NCBI RefSeq assembly: GCF_014897985.1
Contig: NZ_JABUZA010000036.1
Span: 1-46,262 of the forward strand
DNA from: Halomonas colorata
GTDB lineage: Bacteria > Pseudomonadota > Gammaproteobacteria > Pseudomonadales > Halomonadaceae
Reading direction: 5' to 3'
Length of the DNA stretch: 46,262 nt
Numbering within the stretch: the first letter of the stretch is position 1; every line of letters starts with the position of its first letter. The position numbers and the translations under genes were made by a program. Shown in pieces: positions 32,990-42,802 of this stretch. A model generated the notes under the pieces. That model was not told the origin of the DNA and ran no database searches. It was given only the letters and a program-made list of their open reading frames with translations.

Positions 32990-34618
32990 CTGATTCTGGC
33001 CTGAATGTGATACCGCCAGAGAAACCTCATTTCTGCCAGAAACACGCTCCGGCTGATAGCCCACGCGAAAACCGCCCCAATGCTTACCGTTAATAAAAAT
33101 CGGTACGGAAAGGTCATGCATCACCTCACCCGTATCGCGTTTATAGGTTTGTAGTAGTAAGGGCTGGGTATGTGTGCCGCACCGGCTGCCGGTAGGATCA
33201 TCAAAGATGCGCTTACTCCGGCAGTATTTTAAGTCATGCGCACTATCACCCGTTGGTGCGCGGCTTACCGCAGCATTATGGGTAGGCACGTAGCCGTTGC
33301 GGTCACAGGCAATCGCGTAGCTAAGTTCATACCCTGTAAGCAGCGGCTCCTGAAGGTCAGGTAGCACTTGATCGGTAAAATCATCAAACGCCGTACGATA
33401 CAACGGCGGCTGAGTGCCCGGTATTTTTTGGTAGTCCGGCTGAAATAGCGCTGACTCTGAAAGCGCACCGCTTTTGAGAGCTTTCTCAAATAGCCTGCCA
33501 ATGTGATCAGCGGCTTGGCGTGCCACACTGAATACCTGCTGATGGCGCCCCTGCAGGCGCTGCTGGGCCAGCTCTCCGTCCACCCCTTCGGCTGCCTCCA
33601 TCAAAGCCCGCGCCTGCGCCGCCAGGTCATGCATATTGCGATTACCTTCATCTACATCACTTTCCAACTGACGTAGGCTGTCGGCCACGGTTTGACTATG
33701 GGCTTTGGTCGTTTCCATGGCGTCAGCGACGCTGGTGATTTCACGCTGAACATGATCGAACTCGTGGGTAATAGTACCCAGCCCCTCGCCTACTTGGCTC
33801 ATACCCTGGGAGCGCTCGCGGATACGCATCATTAGTGCCCCCAGCGTAGTGGCAACATCCTGGCCGCTTTCGTGCATATCTTTAACCAGCGTCTCGACAC
33901 TTTGGGTTGCGGTTGAGGTTTTTAATGCCAAGCTGCGTACTTCGCCTGCAACTACCGCAAAGCCCCGCCCATGCTCCCCGGCTCGGGCGGCTTCGATGGA
34001 TGCGTTAAGTGACAGCAGATGCGTTTGCTCAGCGATACCCTCAATCATTGAGGTGACTTGGCGTACTCGCTCAATTTTATCGTTGAGGAGCGTTAACATC
34101 TCAAGCGCCTGGTCCGAGCGTTCAGCTACGTCACTCATATCACTGACGATATCGGCAAGCTCAGCGTGATTATGGTGGCTGGATTGACGGGCTTTTTCGG
34201 CAAGTGCTGCCACTTGGCTAGCACTGGTACTCACCTGCAAGATAGCGGCATTGATCGCCGCCACGCTGGAGGACGCCTCCCGGGCCATTGTTTCCTGCTT
34301 GCCAAGGCGCTGATCCATCAGATCGGCATAGTGTGAAACCTCAGCCGATGCGATGGCCGTACTGCTAGCTCGCTGCATCAGCCGATACGCCATGGCCCGT
34401 AGCGATCCATAATCCTTAAGCGGTTTGAATCCACGCATAGGCTGGGCCAGGCGCTGTTGACTGGCTAAATACACGCTTAGTTGAGTATTGGCGACCATTC
34501 CGGCGCCAGCTAGCCCGGCACACACAAGCGCAAGATAGGTTAATAGACTGGCCTGCGCTACTAACCAGACCGATAGTCCCAGCAGCGCCAAAGGCGCCAG
34601 CAAACGAAGTAGCCGCAT
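32960..34618 (-). CDS. Methyl-accepting chemotaxis protein, C-terminal sensor
   Basis: A 552-aa receptor. Two close hydrophobic segments at residues about 8-42 leave almost no periplasmic loop. The cytoplasmic signalling hairpin has its tip at [40 protein letters not shown] (about 190-230). After it, residues about 370-535 form a separate domain ([66 protein letters not shown]) that looks like a cytoplasmic sensor of a type found C-terminal in some receptors. Signals would therefore be internal or membrane-linked. Ligand unknown. Confidence 0.85.
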   Translation of the reverse strand: MRLLRLLAPLALLGLSVWLVAQASLLTYLALVCAGLAGAGMVANTQLSVYLASQQRLAQPMRGFKPLKDYGSLRAMAYRLMQRASSTAIASAEVSHYADLMDQRLGKQETMAREASSSVAAINAAILQVSTSASQVAALAEKARQSSHHNHAELADIVSDMSDVAERSDQALEMLTLLNDKIERVRQVTSMIEGIAEQTHLLSLNASIEAARAGEHGRGFAVVAGEVRSLALKTSTATQSVETLVKDMHESGQDVATTLGALMMRIRERSQGMSQVGEGLGTITHEFDHVQREITSVADAMETTKAHSQTVADSLRQLESDVDEGNRNMHDLAAQARALMEAAEGVDGELAQQRLQGRHQQVFSVARQAADHIGRLFEKALKSGALSESALFQPDYQKIPGTQPPLYRTAFDDFTDQVLPDLQEPLLTGYELSYAIACDRNGYVPTHNAAVSRAPTGDSAHDLKYCRSKRIFDDPTGSRCGTHTQPLLLQTYKRDTGEVMHDLSVPIFINGKHWGGFRVGYQPERVSGRNEVSLAVSHSGQNQLAHNGLARA

Positions 34619-34822
34619 GTGAAGTACTCTTTTGTAATTAACGTTATTGAGCAGCGTTACAGATTTGGCGCTTGTAAGCTTTTTTCATGAGCTTAACGGG
34701 TTACGCTTATGAAAGAAGTAGCACTTTGGGGGAAGAGATAAGTAATTTATCCGGCAACGCCGCAATGATGGCTTTAACGCGTTAATATAGTCATATAAAG
34801 AAAGAACTATCGGTTCTTAAAA

Positions 34823-34850
34823 CTAGTCTTTAAAACCTAGTCTTTAAAAC
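34823..34850. repeat. Two tandem 14-bp repeats upstream of the SulP gene
   Basis: CTAGTCTTTAAAAC is present twice back to back (34823-34836 and 34837-34850), and a partial unit CTCGGTTTTTAAAA follows. They lie 44-71 bp before the transporter start, in the promoter or leader area. Confidence 0.5.
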
Positions 34851-34893
34851 CTCGGTTTTTAAAAAATACAGCTTCCAAACGGTCCATAAGTTC

Positions 34894-36594
34894 ATGCTGA
34901 AGCGTTACTTGCCTATTTTTACGTGGCTGCCTCACTATCATAAGCGCTTGCTGGGCGCTGATATGCTGGCGGGTGTCATTGTTACGGCCATGGTGATTCC
35001 ACAGTCGCTGGCTTATGCATTGCTGGCGGGACTGCCTGCCGTTGTTGGTTTGTACGCCAGCATCCTGCCCCAACTGTTTTATACCCTGATGGGAACAAGC
35101 CGCACGCTTGCCGTAGGGCCAGTGGCCATTATTGCGCTAATGACCGGCGCGGCACTCTCATCTATTGCCCAGCCTGGCACAGAGGCGTATCTGCAGGCCG
35201 CGTTAGTCCTTTCGCTACTTTCAGGCCTGATATTGGTGACCATGGGCGCGCTTCGCATGGGCTTTTTTAGCAACTTTTTAAGCCACCCCGTTATTTCAGG
35301 CTTTTTAACCGCCTCAGGCATATTAATTGCGGCAAGCCAGCTAGGTAGCTTGCTGGGTGTGTCCAGCAGTGGTTTTACCCTGATTGAACGAGCCATCACG
35401 CTAATCCCCAATTTACCCGCGTTTAACCCCTACACACTTGGGATAGGCGCCGGTACGCTGACGTTTTTAATCGCCATGCGCCGTTATGGCAAGCAGACCC
35501 TTACCCGGTTTGGTATCCCCCCCGCCCTTGCTGATTTGCTCACCAAGGCAGGTCCGGTGTTTGCGGTAGTTGCTACCTCACTGATCACCTGGCATTGGCA
35601 GCTGGCAGCGTCAGGTGTCGCGGTGGTCGGCGACATTCCCAGCGGCTTGCCCGCCCTTAGCTTTCCCTGGGCAGACGCCTCACTATGGCGAGCGTTATTA
35701 ATCCCGGCGCTGCTGATCAGCTTGGTAGGTTTTGTTGAGTCGGTTTCCATGGGACAAATGCTCGCTGCTAAGCGGCGCCAACGTATTTCCCCCAATCAGG
35801 AGTTGATTGGTTTGGGAGCAGCCAATCTTGCGGCCGGTATCACTAGCGGCATGCCGGTCACTGGCGGCTTATCGCGCACCGTTATCAACTACGATGCTGG
35901 GGCACAAACGCCCGCTGCTGGCGCCTTTGCAGCCTTGGGTATTGCGCTGGTCACCATGTCGTTTACCGGTTGGCTTTACTACCTGCCCATTGCCACACTG
36001 GCTGCGACTATTTCGGTATCCATACTCACTCTGGTGGATATCCCCATGCTGCGCCAAACGTGGCGCTATTCGGGCAGTGATTTTGCCGCAATGGCAGTGA
36101 CCATCCTGCTAACCTTGGTAGAAGGTATTGAAGCGGGCATTATCGGTGGCGTCACTCTGTCTATTGCGCTCTTTCTTTACCGTACCAGCCGCCCGCATAG
36201 CGCTATTGTGGGCCGGGTGCCCGATACCGAGCATTTTCGTAATACCGCCCGCCATGATGTGGAAACCGTCAGCAACGTGGCGTTACTGCGTATTGATGAA
36301 AGCCTCTATTTCGCCAACGCTCGCTATTTGGAAGATACCGTCTACAACCTGGTTGCAAGCCATCCTGAGCTTGAGCACGTTGTGTTGATTTGCTCCGCGG
36401 TTAACCTGATTGATGCTTCTGCTTTGGAAAGCCTGGATGCAATCAATGCCCGGCTTAAAGACTCCAACGTGAAGCTGCATCTATCTGAGGTGAAAGGCCC
36501 CGTCATGGACAAGCTGAAAAAGAGTGATTTTCTGGACGCTCTGACAGGCCGGGTTTTTTTGAGTACTTACGCAGCCTGGCGCGAATTTTCGTAA
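34894..36594 (+). CDS. SulP-family anion transporter
   Basis: A 566-aa inner-membrane permease of the SulP/SLC26 family (sulfate, bicarbonate or other anions). Twelve or so hydrophobic segments with SulP signatures: GLYASILPQLFYTLMGTSRTLAVGPVA, LIGLGAANLAAGITSGMPVTGGLSRT. A STAS domain covers about 440-555 (ALLRIDESLYFANARYLEDTVYNLV). The substrate cannot be read from sequence. The start has no strong ribosome binding site. Confidence 0.88.
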   Translation: MLKRYLPIFTWLPHYHKRLLGADMLAGVIVTAMVIPQSLAYALLAGLPAVVGLYASILPQLFYTLMGTSRTLAVGPVAIIALMTGAALSSIAQPGTEAYLQAALVLSLLSGLILVTMGALRMGFFSNFLSHPVISGFLTASGILIAASQLGSLLGVSSSGFTLIERAITLIPNLPAFNPYTLGIGAGTLTFLIAMRRYGKQTLTRFGIPPALADLLTKAGPVFAVVATSLITWHWQLAASGVAVVGDIPSGLPALSFPWADASLWRALLIPALLISLVGFVESVSMGQMLAAKRRQRISPNQELIGLGAANLAAGITSGMPVTGGLSRTVINYDAGAQTPAAGAFAALGIALVTMSFTGWLYYLPIATLAATISVSILTLVDIPMLRQTWRYSGSDFAAMAVTILLTLVEGIEAGIIGGVTLSIALFLYRTSRPHSAIVGRVPDTEHFRNTARHDVETVSNVALLRIDESLYFANARYLEDTVYNLVASHPELEHVVLICSAVNLIDASALESLDAINARLKDSNVKLHLSEVKGPVMDKLKKSDFLDALTGRVFLSTYAAWREFS

Positions 36595-36618
36595 TTACCT
36601 TACTCTTCTAATCTTCTG

Positions 36619-36647
36619 AAAAGCCAGGTCTTTACCTGGCTTTTTGC
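36619..36647 (+). terminator. Terminator of the SulP gene
   Basis: AAGCCAGGT (36621-36629) cttt ACCTGGCTT (36634-36642) is a perfect 9-bp stem with a 4-base loop followed by TTTGC. It begins about 25 bases past the stop. Confidence 0.85.
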
Positions 36648-36805
36648 ATTTCTAAAGGGTGAGTTTTATGTCTGGATTGATAACAGCATTGACATTTCCC
36701 CATTGGCTTACCTACTATCATCCGACCACCAAGCAAAACCAAATACCGCATAGCAAAACACTAAGTAACTAAATGTAACGACAAACATAATAATGGAGCC
36801 TGCCA

Positions 36806-37966
36806 ATGCGCCCTTTCGCCCATCGCCTTCTCATTGCCGCCTTACCACTTTCGTTGTTAAGTGCCGCTGTTACCTATGCCAACGAGGTTGAATTGCCCTC
36901 CACCATGGCATGGACTGCCTACGGCACTAATTCGAGCGGTTACGCTCAAGCCGTGGCCATCGGCAATATGCTGCAAAACAAATACGACTCATCGGTGCGC
37001 ATTCTGCCAGGAGACAACGATGTCTCGCGCATGACACCGCTAAAGCAAGGGCGTGTTGACCTTTGTGCGTGCGGTATCGCCAGTTACTACGGCGCTGAAG
37101 GCGTGATGATGTTTGCCGATCGCGACTGGGGCCCTCAGCCGCTACGCGTAATTACCACGTCGACTGCCTCTTTTGGCCTTTCTCTGGCGGTGGCGGGCGA
37201 TCTGGAGGTTGAAACACCCGCAGATCTGGCGGGCAAACGCATTGCCTATATACGCGGCGATGATGCGCTCAATAAAGGCACTGAAGCGTACCTGGCGTTT
37301 GGCGGGCTTACCTGGGATGACGTTGAACGGGTCGATTACCCAGGCTATGGCCGTTCGTTTGATGGCATTATCGCCGGTGATGTAGACGCCTCATTTACCA
37401 CGACCGTCACTCCTCCGGCCCAGCAGCTTGCCAGCAGCCCGCGCGGTATCAGTTGGCCGGTGCTAGATCCTAACGATGAAGCAGGTTGGGAGCGCATGGC
37501 CGCGGTGGCGCCTTATTTTCGCCCTCATGAAGCCACATCAGGCGCTGGCGGCATCAGTGCGGATAATCCGGTGCCCAGTGCCAGCTATCCGTATCCTATC
37601 GTGGTGGCCAATCAAGACTTGGAAGACAACGTTGCTTACGGCCTGATCAAAGCCATGCAGGAGAATTTTGACGACTACAAGGATAACGCTCCCGGTGCGC
37701 TTGGTTACGCCTTGGATCAGCAGGACCTTCAGTGGGTAGTGCCATTCCACGACGCCGTGGTGGAGTACTACAAAGAGATCGATGTATGGACCGATGAAAT
37801 GCAGGCGCACCAGGATAAACTGGTCGAGCGTCAGAACGTGCTGTTAAGCGCCTGGGAAAGCTTTATGCAGGACGCACCCAGTGATGACGAGGCCTTTACT
37901 ACCGCATGGATGGAAGCCCGCGCCAGCGCATTGAGTGATGCCGGCTTCGAACCGATCTTCGAGTAA
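36806..37966 (+). CDS. TAXI-family TRAP transporter binding protein
   Basis: A 386-aa periplasmic substrate-binding protein with a signal peptide (cleavage after VTYA, about residue 25). Family pattern: TAYGTNSSGYAQAVAIGNML, DLAGKRIAYIRGDDALNKGTEAYLAFGG and a C-terminal helix set. TAXI proteins pair with fused 4TM/12TM permeases, and one follows directly. GGAG precedes the ATG. A hairpin at 37994-38013 separates it from the permease gene and would let the binding protein be made in excess. Confidence 0.88.
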   Translation: MRPFAHRLLIAALPLSLLSAAVTYANEVELPSTMAWTAYGTNSSGYAQAVAIGNMLQNKYDSSVRILPGDNDVSRMTPLKQGRVDLCACGIASYYGAEGVMMFADRDWGPQPLRVITTSTASFGLSLAVAGDLEVETPADLAGKRIAYIRGDDALNKGTEAYLAFGGLTWDDVERVDYPGYGRSFDGIIAGDVDASFTTTVTPPAQQLASSPRGISWPVLDPNDEAGWERMAAVAPYFRPHEATSGAGGISADNPVPSASYPYPIVVANQDLEDNVAYGLIKAMQENFDDYKDNAPGALGYALDQQDLQWVVPFHDAVVEYYKEIDVWTDEMQAHQDKLVERQNVLLSAWESFMQDAPSDDEAFTTAWMEARASALSDAGFEPIFE

Positions 37967-37993
37967 TACTCAAGTCTTCGGGCAATACGTCAA

Positions 37994-38013
37994 AGGGCGG
38001 CGCTCGCCGCCCT
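37994..38013. other. Hairpin between TRAP binding protein and permease
   Basis: AGGGCGGCG ct CGCCGCCCT is a perfect 9-bp GC-rich stem with no T-run. It probably attenuates readthrough or protects the upstream mRNA 3' end. Confidence 0.5.
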
Positions 38014-38068
38014 CTGCTGATTGACGATCTTTCCATATCATAGTCGCCATAACTAAAGATACTTCGCC

Positions 38069-40084
38069 ATGACTACAGATACTGCTCCTGCCAATAATCA
38101 GCAGGTTAAAGAAAAGATCAGCCAGATCCGTGAGCTGCCCCCGGCGCTGCGCTGGGTTCCCGCCACAGTGACCGTCATTTTGATGCTGATGACGCTTGAT
38201 TTTCTTTTCAACCTGGGGTTGCTTACCTTTGTCACGGGCCTGGAAACACAATTTTATTACGCTGTGGTCGCGCTTCTGCTTCCCTTGGTTTTTTTGCTTT
38301 GGCCCTTGCGTAGCAGCCAGCAGGAGCAGCCTATCCCGTGGTACGACTATCTGCTAAGTGCTACAACGCTCATCGTGGGTGGCTACTTTGTTGTTAACGC
38401 GGTGCCCATTCTGGAACGCGGCTGGGCGTTCGACGCTCCGCAGCTTGCGATCTATGCAAGCTACGCCTACTGGTTATTAATCGTTGAGGCGGCCCGGCGA
38501 GCTGGCGGCTTGCCCATTGCGATTATTGCAGGTGTGTTCTCGCTTTATCCGCTGGTGGCTGACATTGTCCCTGGGCCAATCCAGGCGTTCCCATCCACCC
38601 TTGAACAAACCGCCATGTACCACACCATGAGTACCGAAAGCATCATGGGTGTACCGTTACAGGCATTCGCGGGCCTGGTAATCGGCTTTTTGGTATTTGG
38701 CGTTGTGCTGCAAAAAAGCGGTGGCGGCAAGTTTTTCATCAATCTGGCGTTTGCGTTGCTAGGCCATGTGCGCGGCGGCCCAGCTAAAGTTTCGATTTTC
38801 TCGAGTGGCCTGATGGGCTCCATGAGCGGTAGCGTCATCAGTAACGTGCTCACTACCGGCGTATTATCAATTCCGGCCATGCGGCGTATTGGCATGAGCC
38901 GCTCTTTTGCGGGCGGCGTTGAAGCCTGTGCCTCAACAGGCGGCGTGTTAATGCCTCCGGTGATGGGTGCCACAGCGTTTGTCATGGCGATGTTTCTGGA
39001 CATTCCCTATTCGACTGTAGCGCTTGCCGCCGTTATTCCCTCGATTCTGTATTTTTTAGGCCTGTTTATTCAGATAGACGCCTACGCCGCGCGTCACGAT
39101 ATCAAAGGTCTGCCGGCCATTGAGCTGCCTTCGCTGAAGCAGACACTCAAAGAGGGCTGGTACTTTATTTTCGTTTTCGCCTTACTCGTCTGGATGCTGC
39201 TGATCATGCAGCGCGAAGCCGTGGCGCCGTTTTACGCCACCGCCCTTCTGCTGGTGCTCAATCAGTTCTCCAAGCACAACCGCTGGGGCTGGAAAGATGT
39301 GACCGATACGCTGTCATCGGCGGCTAAGCTGTTTGCCGAGCTAATTGCCATCTTGGCAGGCGTAGGCATGCTGGTCGGCGCGCTTTCTATGACCGGCCTT
39401 TCCGGTACCATCGCTAATGATTTCATTAATATCGCCGGGGGCAGCGTGCCCTTGCTGCTGATTATGGGCGCCGTTACCAGCTTCGTGCTTGGCATTGGCA
39501 TGACCGTCACCGCGGCTTATATCTTCCTGGCAGTGGCTCTGGCACCAGCCTTGATTCAAGGCGGCGGCCTGGACCCCATGGCAGTACACATGTTCATCCT
39601 CTACTGGGGCATGCTGAGCTTTATCACACCGCCGGTAGCGCTGGGGGCGTTTGCTGCCGCTACCGTTGCCGGTGCCCGGCCGATGGAAACGGGCCTACAA
39701 GCGATGCGCCTGGGTAGCGTCATTTACTTTATTCCGTTTTTGTTCGTACTTAACCCCGCGCTAATTATGCAGGGCGCGCCGCTTATGATCGTTGCCGTGT
39801 TTATCCAGGCGGTTATCGGCATCATCTTGTTTGCCTCAGCCATGCAGGGTTATCTAATGGGCGTTGGCCGCCTGGGTTATGGCGCCCTGCAGGAGATCAT
39901 CATTCGTAGCTTGATTCTTATCGCGGGGCTGTTGCTGGCATTACCCGGGGGTGGAATGGTGCCGCTGAGCCAATGGGAGCTAATTGGTCTGGCACTTGCC
40001 GCACTAGTGCCAGGCATTTTGTTGGCACGCTTAAGCCAACGCTATCATCAGCGCTCTCATACCCCGACGGCCATAGAACCTTGA
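38069..40084 (+). CDS. TRAP transporter fused permease (4TM/12TM)
   Basis: A 671-aa inner-membrane protein fusing the small and large TRAP permease subunits, the form used with TAXI binding proteins. The large-subunit region contains GLMGSMSGSVISNVLTTGVLSIPAMRRIGMSRSFAGGVEACASTGGVLMPPVMGATAFVMA, the signature of this family. Around 16 hydrophobic segments are seen. Substrate unknown, but downstream acyl-CoA genes suggest an organic acid. Confidence 0.9.
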   Translation: MTTDTAPANNQQVKEKISQIRELPPALRWVPATVTVILMLMTLDFLFNLGLLTFVTGLETQFYYAVVALLLPLVFLLWPLRSSQQEQPIPWYDYLLSATTLIVGGYFVVNAVPILERGWAFDAPQLAIYASYAYWLLIVEAARRAGGLPIAIIAGVFSLYPLVADIVPGPIQAFPSTLEQTAMYHTMSTESIMGVPLQAFAGLVIGFLVFGVVLQKSGGGKFFINLAFALLGHVRGGPAKVSIFSSGLMGSMSGSVISNVLTTGVLSIPAMRRIGMSRSFAGGVEACASTGGVLMPPVMGATAFVMAMFLDIPYSTVALAAVIPSILYFLGLFIQIDAYAARHDIKGLPAIELPSLKQTLKEGWYFIFVFALLVWMLLIMQREAVAPFYATALLLVLNQFSKHNRWGWKDVTDTLSSAAKLFAELIAILAGVGMLVGALSMTGLSGTIANDFINIAGGSVPLLLIMGAVTSFVLGIGMTVTAAYIFLAVALAPALIQGGGLDPMAVHMFILYWGMLSFITPPVALGAFAAATVAGARPMETGLQAMRLGSVIYFIPFLFVLNPALIMQGAPLMIVAVFIQAVIGIILFASAMQGYLMGVGRLGYGALQEIIIRSLILIAGLLLALPGGGMVPLSQWELIGLALAALVPGILLARLSQRYHQRSHTPTAIEP

Positions 40085-40179
40085 TGCAGCCTACGGCACG
40101 TTAATTAATGATTTATATAGTCAACTAACGATTTACCTAGATATTACCAATGCCACTAAACACAGCACGGGAGCAGGCC

Positions 40180-41595
40180 ATGTCCGTTCATTATCAGCGC
40201 CACGGCGATATAGGCGTTATCCAAATTGCCAACCCACCGGTTAACGCCCTGGGTCAGGCAGTGCGCAGTGGCTTGATCAATGCGCTTGAAGAAGGCATTG
40301 CCGACTCTGACGCTAAAGCGCTGGTGCTATTAGCAGATGGGCGAACCTTTATCGCCGGCGCGGATATTCGTGAGTTTGGCAAGCCGCCTCAAGCGCCGCT
40401 TTTACCGGATGTGATTGCTCAACTCGAAGCCTGCCCGAAACCTTTAATTGCGGCACTACACGGTACGGCGCTTGGCGGCGGCTTGGAGGTAGCGCTGGGC
40501 TGTCACTACCGCACCGCACTGGAAGGCACCCGCGTAGGGCTGCCAGAAGTAAAGCTGGGCCTACTGCCCGGCGCGGGAGGCACCCAACGGCTGCCACGCC
40601 TGGTTGGCGTTGAGCGTGCGCTCGAAATGATTACTAGCGGGCGCTTCATTGAGGCTACAGAAGCGCTTGAGGCGGGGATCATTGATGACGTTAGCACCGC
40701 CAAGACACCGCTTGAAGCGGGCTTATCAGCGGCACACGCGGTGTTATCCGGCCAACAAGCATCGCGTATTACCGGCACCCTGCCTGCGCCTGAAAGCGAC
40801 TCGCAAGCGATTGCCGATACGCGTGAGCGCCTTACTCGGGAAACGCCGGAACTTTTTTCACCGTTTCGCATTGTTGAAGCAATCGAAGCAAGCGTAACGG
40901 CTGACTCGCTTCAAGACGGGCTGCGCCGCGAGCGGGAGCTTTTTGTCGCCTGTATGGATTCACCTCAGCGTGCGGGGCTTATTCATCTGTTTTTCGCTGC
41001 GCGCAGCCCGCACATTGTCCCTGGGGTCGAGAATGCCAGCGCCTTTAACCAAGTGGCGTTAATCGGCGAGCATCCGCTATTTAAACGCTTACAAAAAGCC
41101 GCCCAGCGGGCCGGCATTCAGTTAACCGATACTGCTAACGAAAACACCGAGCTGTGCCTTATTGCATCGACAAGCCATGCGGAGCAACCACTCCATATGA
41201 CTACCATCACCCTGACCGAAATTGGCAACCAAGGTGACATCAACACCGCGTTAAGCCTGGTCATTCCCCAAAGTGATGATTTGATTGAGCTGGTCAATCT
41301 AGGCGCTGAGCCGCTTACTCAGCAACGCGCCGCGCTTACGTTAAAAGCCCTTGGGGCAAACGTAGTGGTCAGCCAGAAGCGTAGCTTGCTCAATACACTG
41401 TACGAAGCGACTCAGCAGGCCCCAGCCTGCGAGAAGCGCTCAGCCCTTGAACAGGCAAGCATCGGCATTGCACAGCAGGGCTTTTGCTACCGCGAAAGCG
41501 ATATCGACTTACTCGCGGTAGAGGCGCTGGGCTACCCGAGCCACCTAGGTGGGCCGCACCGCCAGGCAGCGCTCTCAACGGCTAAGGACGTATAA
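40180..41595 (+). CDS. FadJ-like enoyl-CoA hydratase with degenerate dehydrogenase half
   Basis: A 471-aa protein. Residues about 1-190 form a normal crotonase domain: the oxyanion hole region RTFIAGADIREFG and ALHGTALGGGLEVALGCHYR, and LPEVKLGLLPGAGGTQRLPRL with the catalytic Glu. The rest should be a 3-hydroxyacyl-CoA dehydrogenase, but the NAD-binding GxGxxG is replaced by ALIGEHPLF and about 230 residues are missing compared with full FadJ/FadB-type fusions (about 700 aa). The C-terminal end still keeps ESDIDLLAVEALGYPSHLGGP, the dehydrogenase tail. It is probably a hydratase only. ATG at 40180 with GGGAG upstream is preferred over 40150. Confidence 0.85.
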   Translation: MSVHYQRHGDIGVIQIANPPVNALGQAVRSGLINALEEGIADSDAKALVLLADGRTFIAGADIREFGKPPQAPLLPDVIAQLEACPKPLIAALHGTALGGGLEVALGCHYRTALEGTRVGLPEVKLGLLPGAGGTQRLPRLVGVERALEMITSGRFIEATEALEAGIIDDVSTAKTPLEAGLSAAHAVLSGQQASRITGTLPAPESDSQAIADTRERLTRETPELFSPFRIVEAIEASVTADSLQDGLRRERELFVACMDSPQRAGLIHLFFAARSPHIVPGVENASAFNQVALIGEHPLFKRLQKAAQRAGIQLTDTANENTELCLIASTSHAEQPLHMTTITLTEIGNQGDINTALSLVIPQSDDLIELVNLGAEPLTQQRAALTLKALGANVVVSQKRSLLNTLYEATQQAPACEKRSALEQASIGIAQQGFCYRESDIDLLAVEALGYPSHLGGPHRQAALSTAKDV

Positions 41596-41598
41596 CCA

Positions 41599-42792
41599 AT
41601 GAATCTTACCTTTAGCCCCGAAGAGCAGGCATTTCGCGCCCAGGTTCGCCGCTTTCTAGCCGATGCGTTGCCCGGTGATATCCGTGAGCGCGTGCGCCTG
41701 GGGCGTCATCTGCGAGCCGATGATCATCTGCGCTGGCAGAACATTCTTAGCGCGCAGGGCTGGCTAGCCGCTAATTGGCCAACGGAGCACGGCGGCCCCG
41801 GCTGGGGGCCTGTCGAGCGGCATATATTCGATGAGGAGTGTGCCGCAGCTCACGCGCCGACGGTCGTACCCTTCGGGGTTAACATGGTGGCCCCGGTTAT
41901 CATGAAATTCGGCAGTCCTGAGCAGCAACAGCACTATCTGCCGCGCATTTTGAGCAACCAGGATTGGTGGTGCCAGGGCTACTCAGAGCCAGGCGCAGGC
42001 TCTGACCTGGCGGGGCTGAATACTCGCGCCGTACGCAAAGGCGATCACTACATCGTTAACGGCCAGAAGACCTGGACCACGCTGGGCCAGCACGCCAACA
42101 TGCTGTTTTGTCTGGTGCGCACCAACCCGGATGCCAAGAAACAGGCAGGCATCAGTTTTTTACTGATTGATATGCAGAGCCCAGGCATTACGGTGCGCCC
42201 GATCATTACCCTCGATGGTGCCCACGAGGTAAATGAAGTGTTTTTAGACAACGTCCGGGTACCGGTTGAAAATCGCGTGGGTGAAGAGGGCCAGGGATGG
42301 ACCTGCGCCAAGTTTCTACTTACCCATGAACGTACCGGTATTGCCGGTCTGGGCCACGCCAAGCAGGCACTGCGTCATTTGAAATCGCTGGCCAGCCGTA
42401 TTGAGCATCGTGGCAAGCCTTTGCTGGCGCTACCCAGCTTTCGTTTACGGGTGGTAAAGGCGGAGCTTGAACTCATGGCTCTTGAAGTCACCAACCTGCG
42501 CGTGATTGCGGCCACCCGGGATGGCGGCGCCCCCGGCGCGGAAAGCTCGCTACTCAAGGTACGCGGGTCTGAGCTTCGCCAGAAGCTAAGCGAGCTGACT
42601 CGGCGTGCGCTTGGCCCGGCGGCGCTGCCCTTCTTTCCTGATTTTCTGCACGGCGATGCATCGTTGGATGACGCCAACGCGCAAAGCGCGTCCGCCAGCG
42701 CGCAGTATTTTAATCGCCGCAAGCTATCGATTTATGGCGGCGCCAATGAAATACAAAAAAGTATCGTCGCCAAAACCATTCTCGAAATGTAA
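41599..42792 (+). CDS. Acyl-CoA dehydrogenase
   Basis: A 397-aa flavoenzyme of the acyl-CoA dehydrogenase family. WWCQGYSEPGAGSDLAGLNTRA and GQKTWTTLGQHANMLFCLVRT are the FAD/substrate motifs, and IYGGANEIQKSIVAKTIL closes the C terminus. It starts three bases after the hydratase stop and is followed by a second dehydrogenase ten bases on, an arrangement common for heteromeric dehydrogenases of cyclic or branched acyl-CoAs. The actual substrate is not evident. Confidence 0.92.
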   Translation: MNLTFSPEEQAFRAQVRRFLADALPGDIRERVRLGRHLRADDHLRWQNILSAQGWLAANWPTEHGGPGWGPVERHIFDEECAAAHAPTVVPFGVNMVAPVIMKFGSPEQQQHYLPRILSNQDWWCQGYSEPGAGSDLAGLNTRAVRKGDHYIVNGQKTWTTLGQHANMLFCLVRTNPDAKKQAGISFLLIDMQSPGITVRPIITLDGAHEVNEVFLDNVRVPVENRVGEEGQGWTCAKFLLTHERTGIAGLGHAKQALRHLKSLASRIEHRGKPLLALPSFRLRVVKAELELMALEVTNLRVIAATRDGGAPGAESSLLKVRGSELRQKLSELTRRALGPAALPFFPDFLHGDASLDDANAQSASASAQYFNRRKLSIYGGANEIQKSIVAKTILEM

Positions 42793-42802
42793 GGACGCCA
42801 CC

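Noticed and set aside
42605..42802. Upstream extension of the second acyl-CoA dehydrogenase
   Set aside because: It reads through the end of the preceding gene in another frame and has no homologous sequence; ATG at 42803 has a ribosome binding site.
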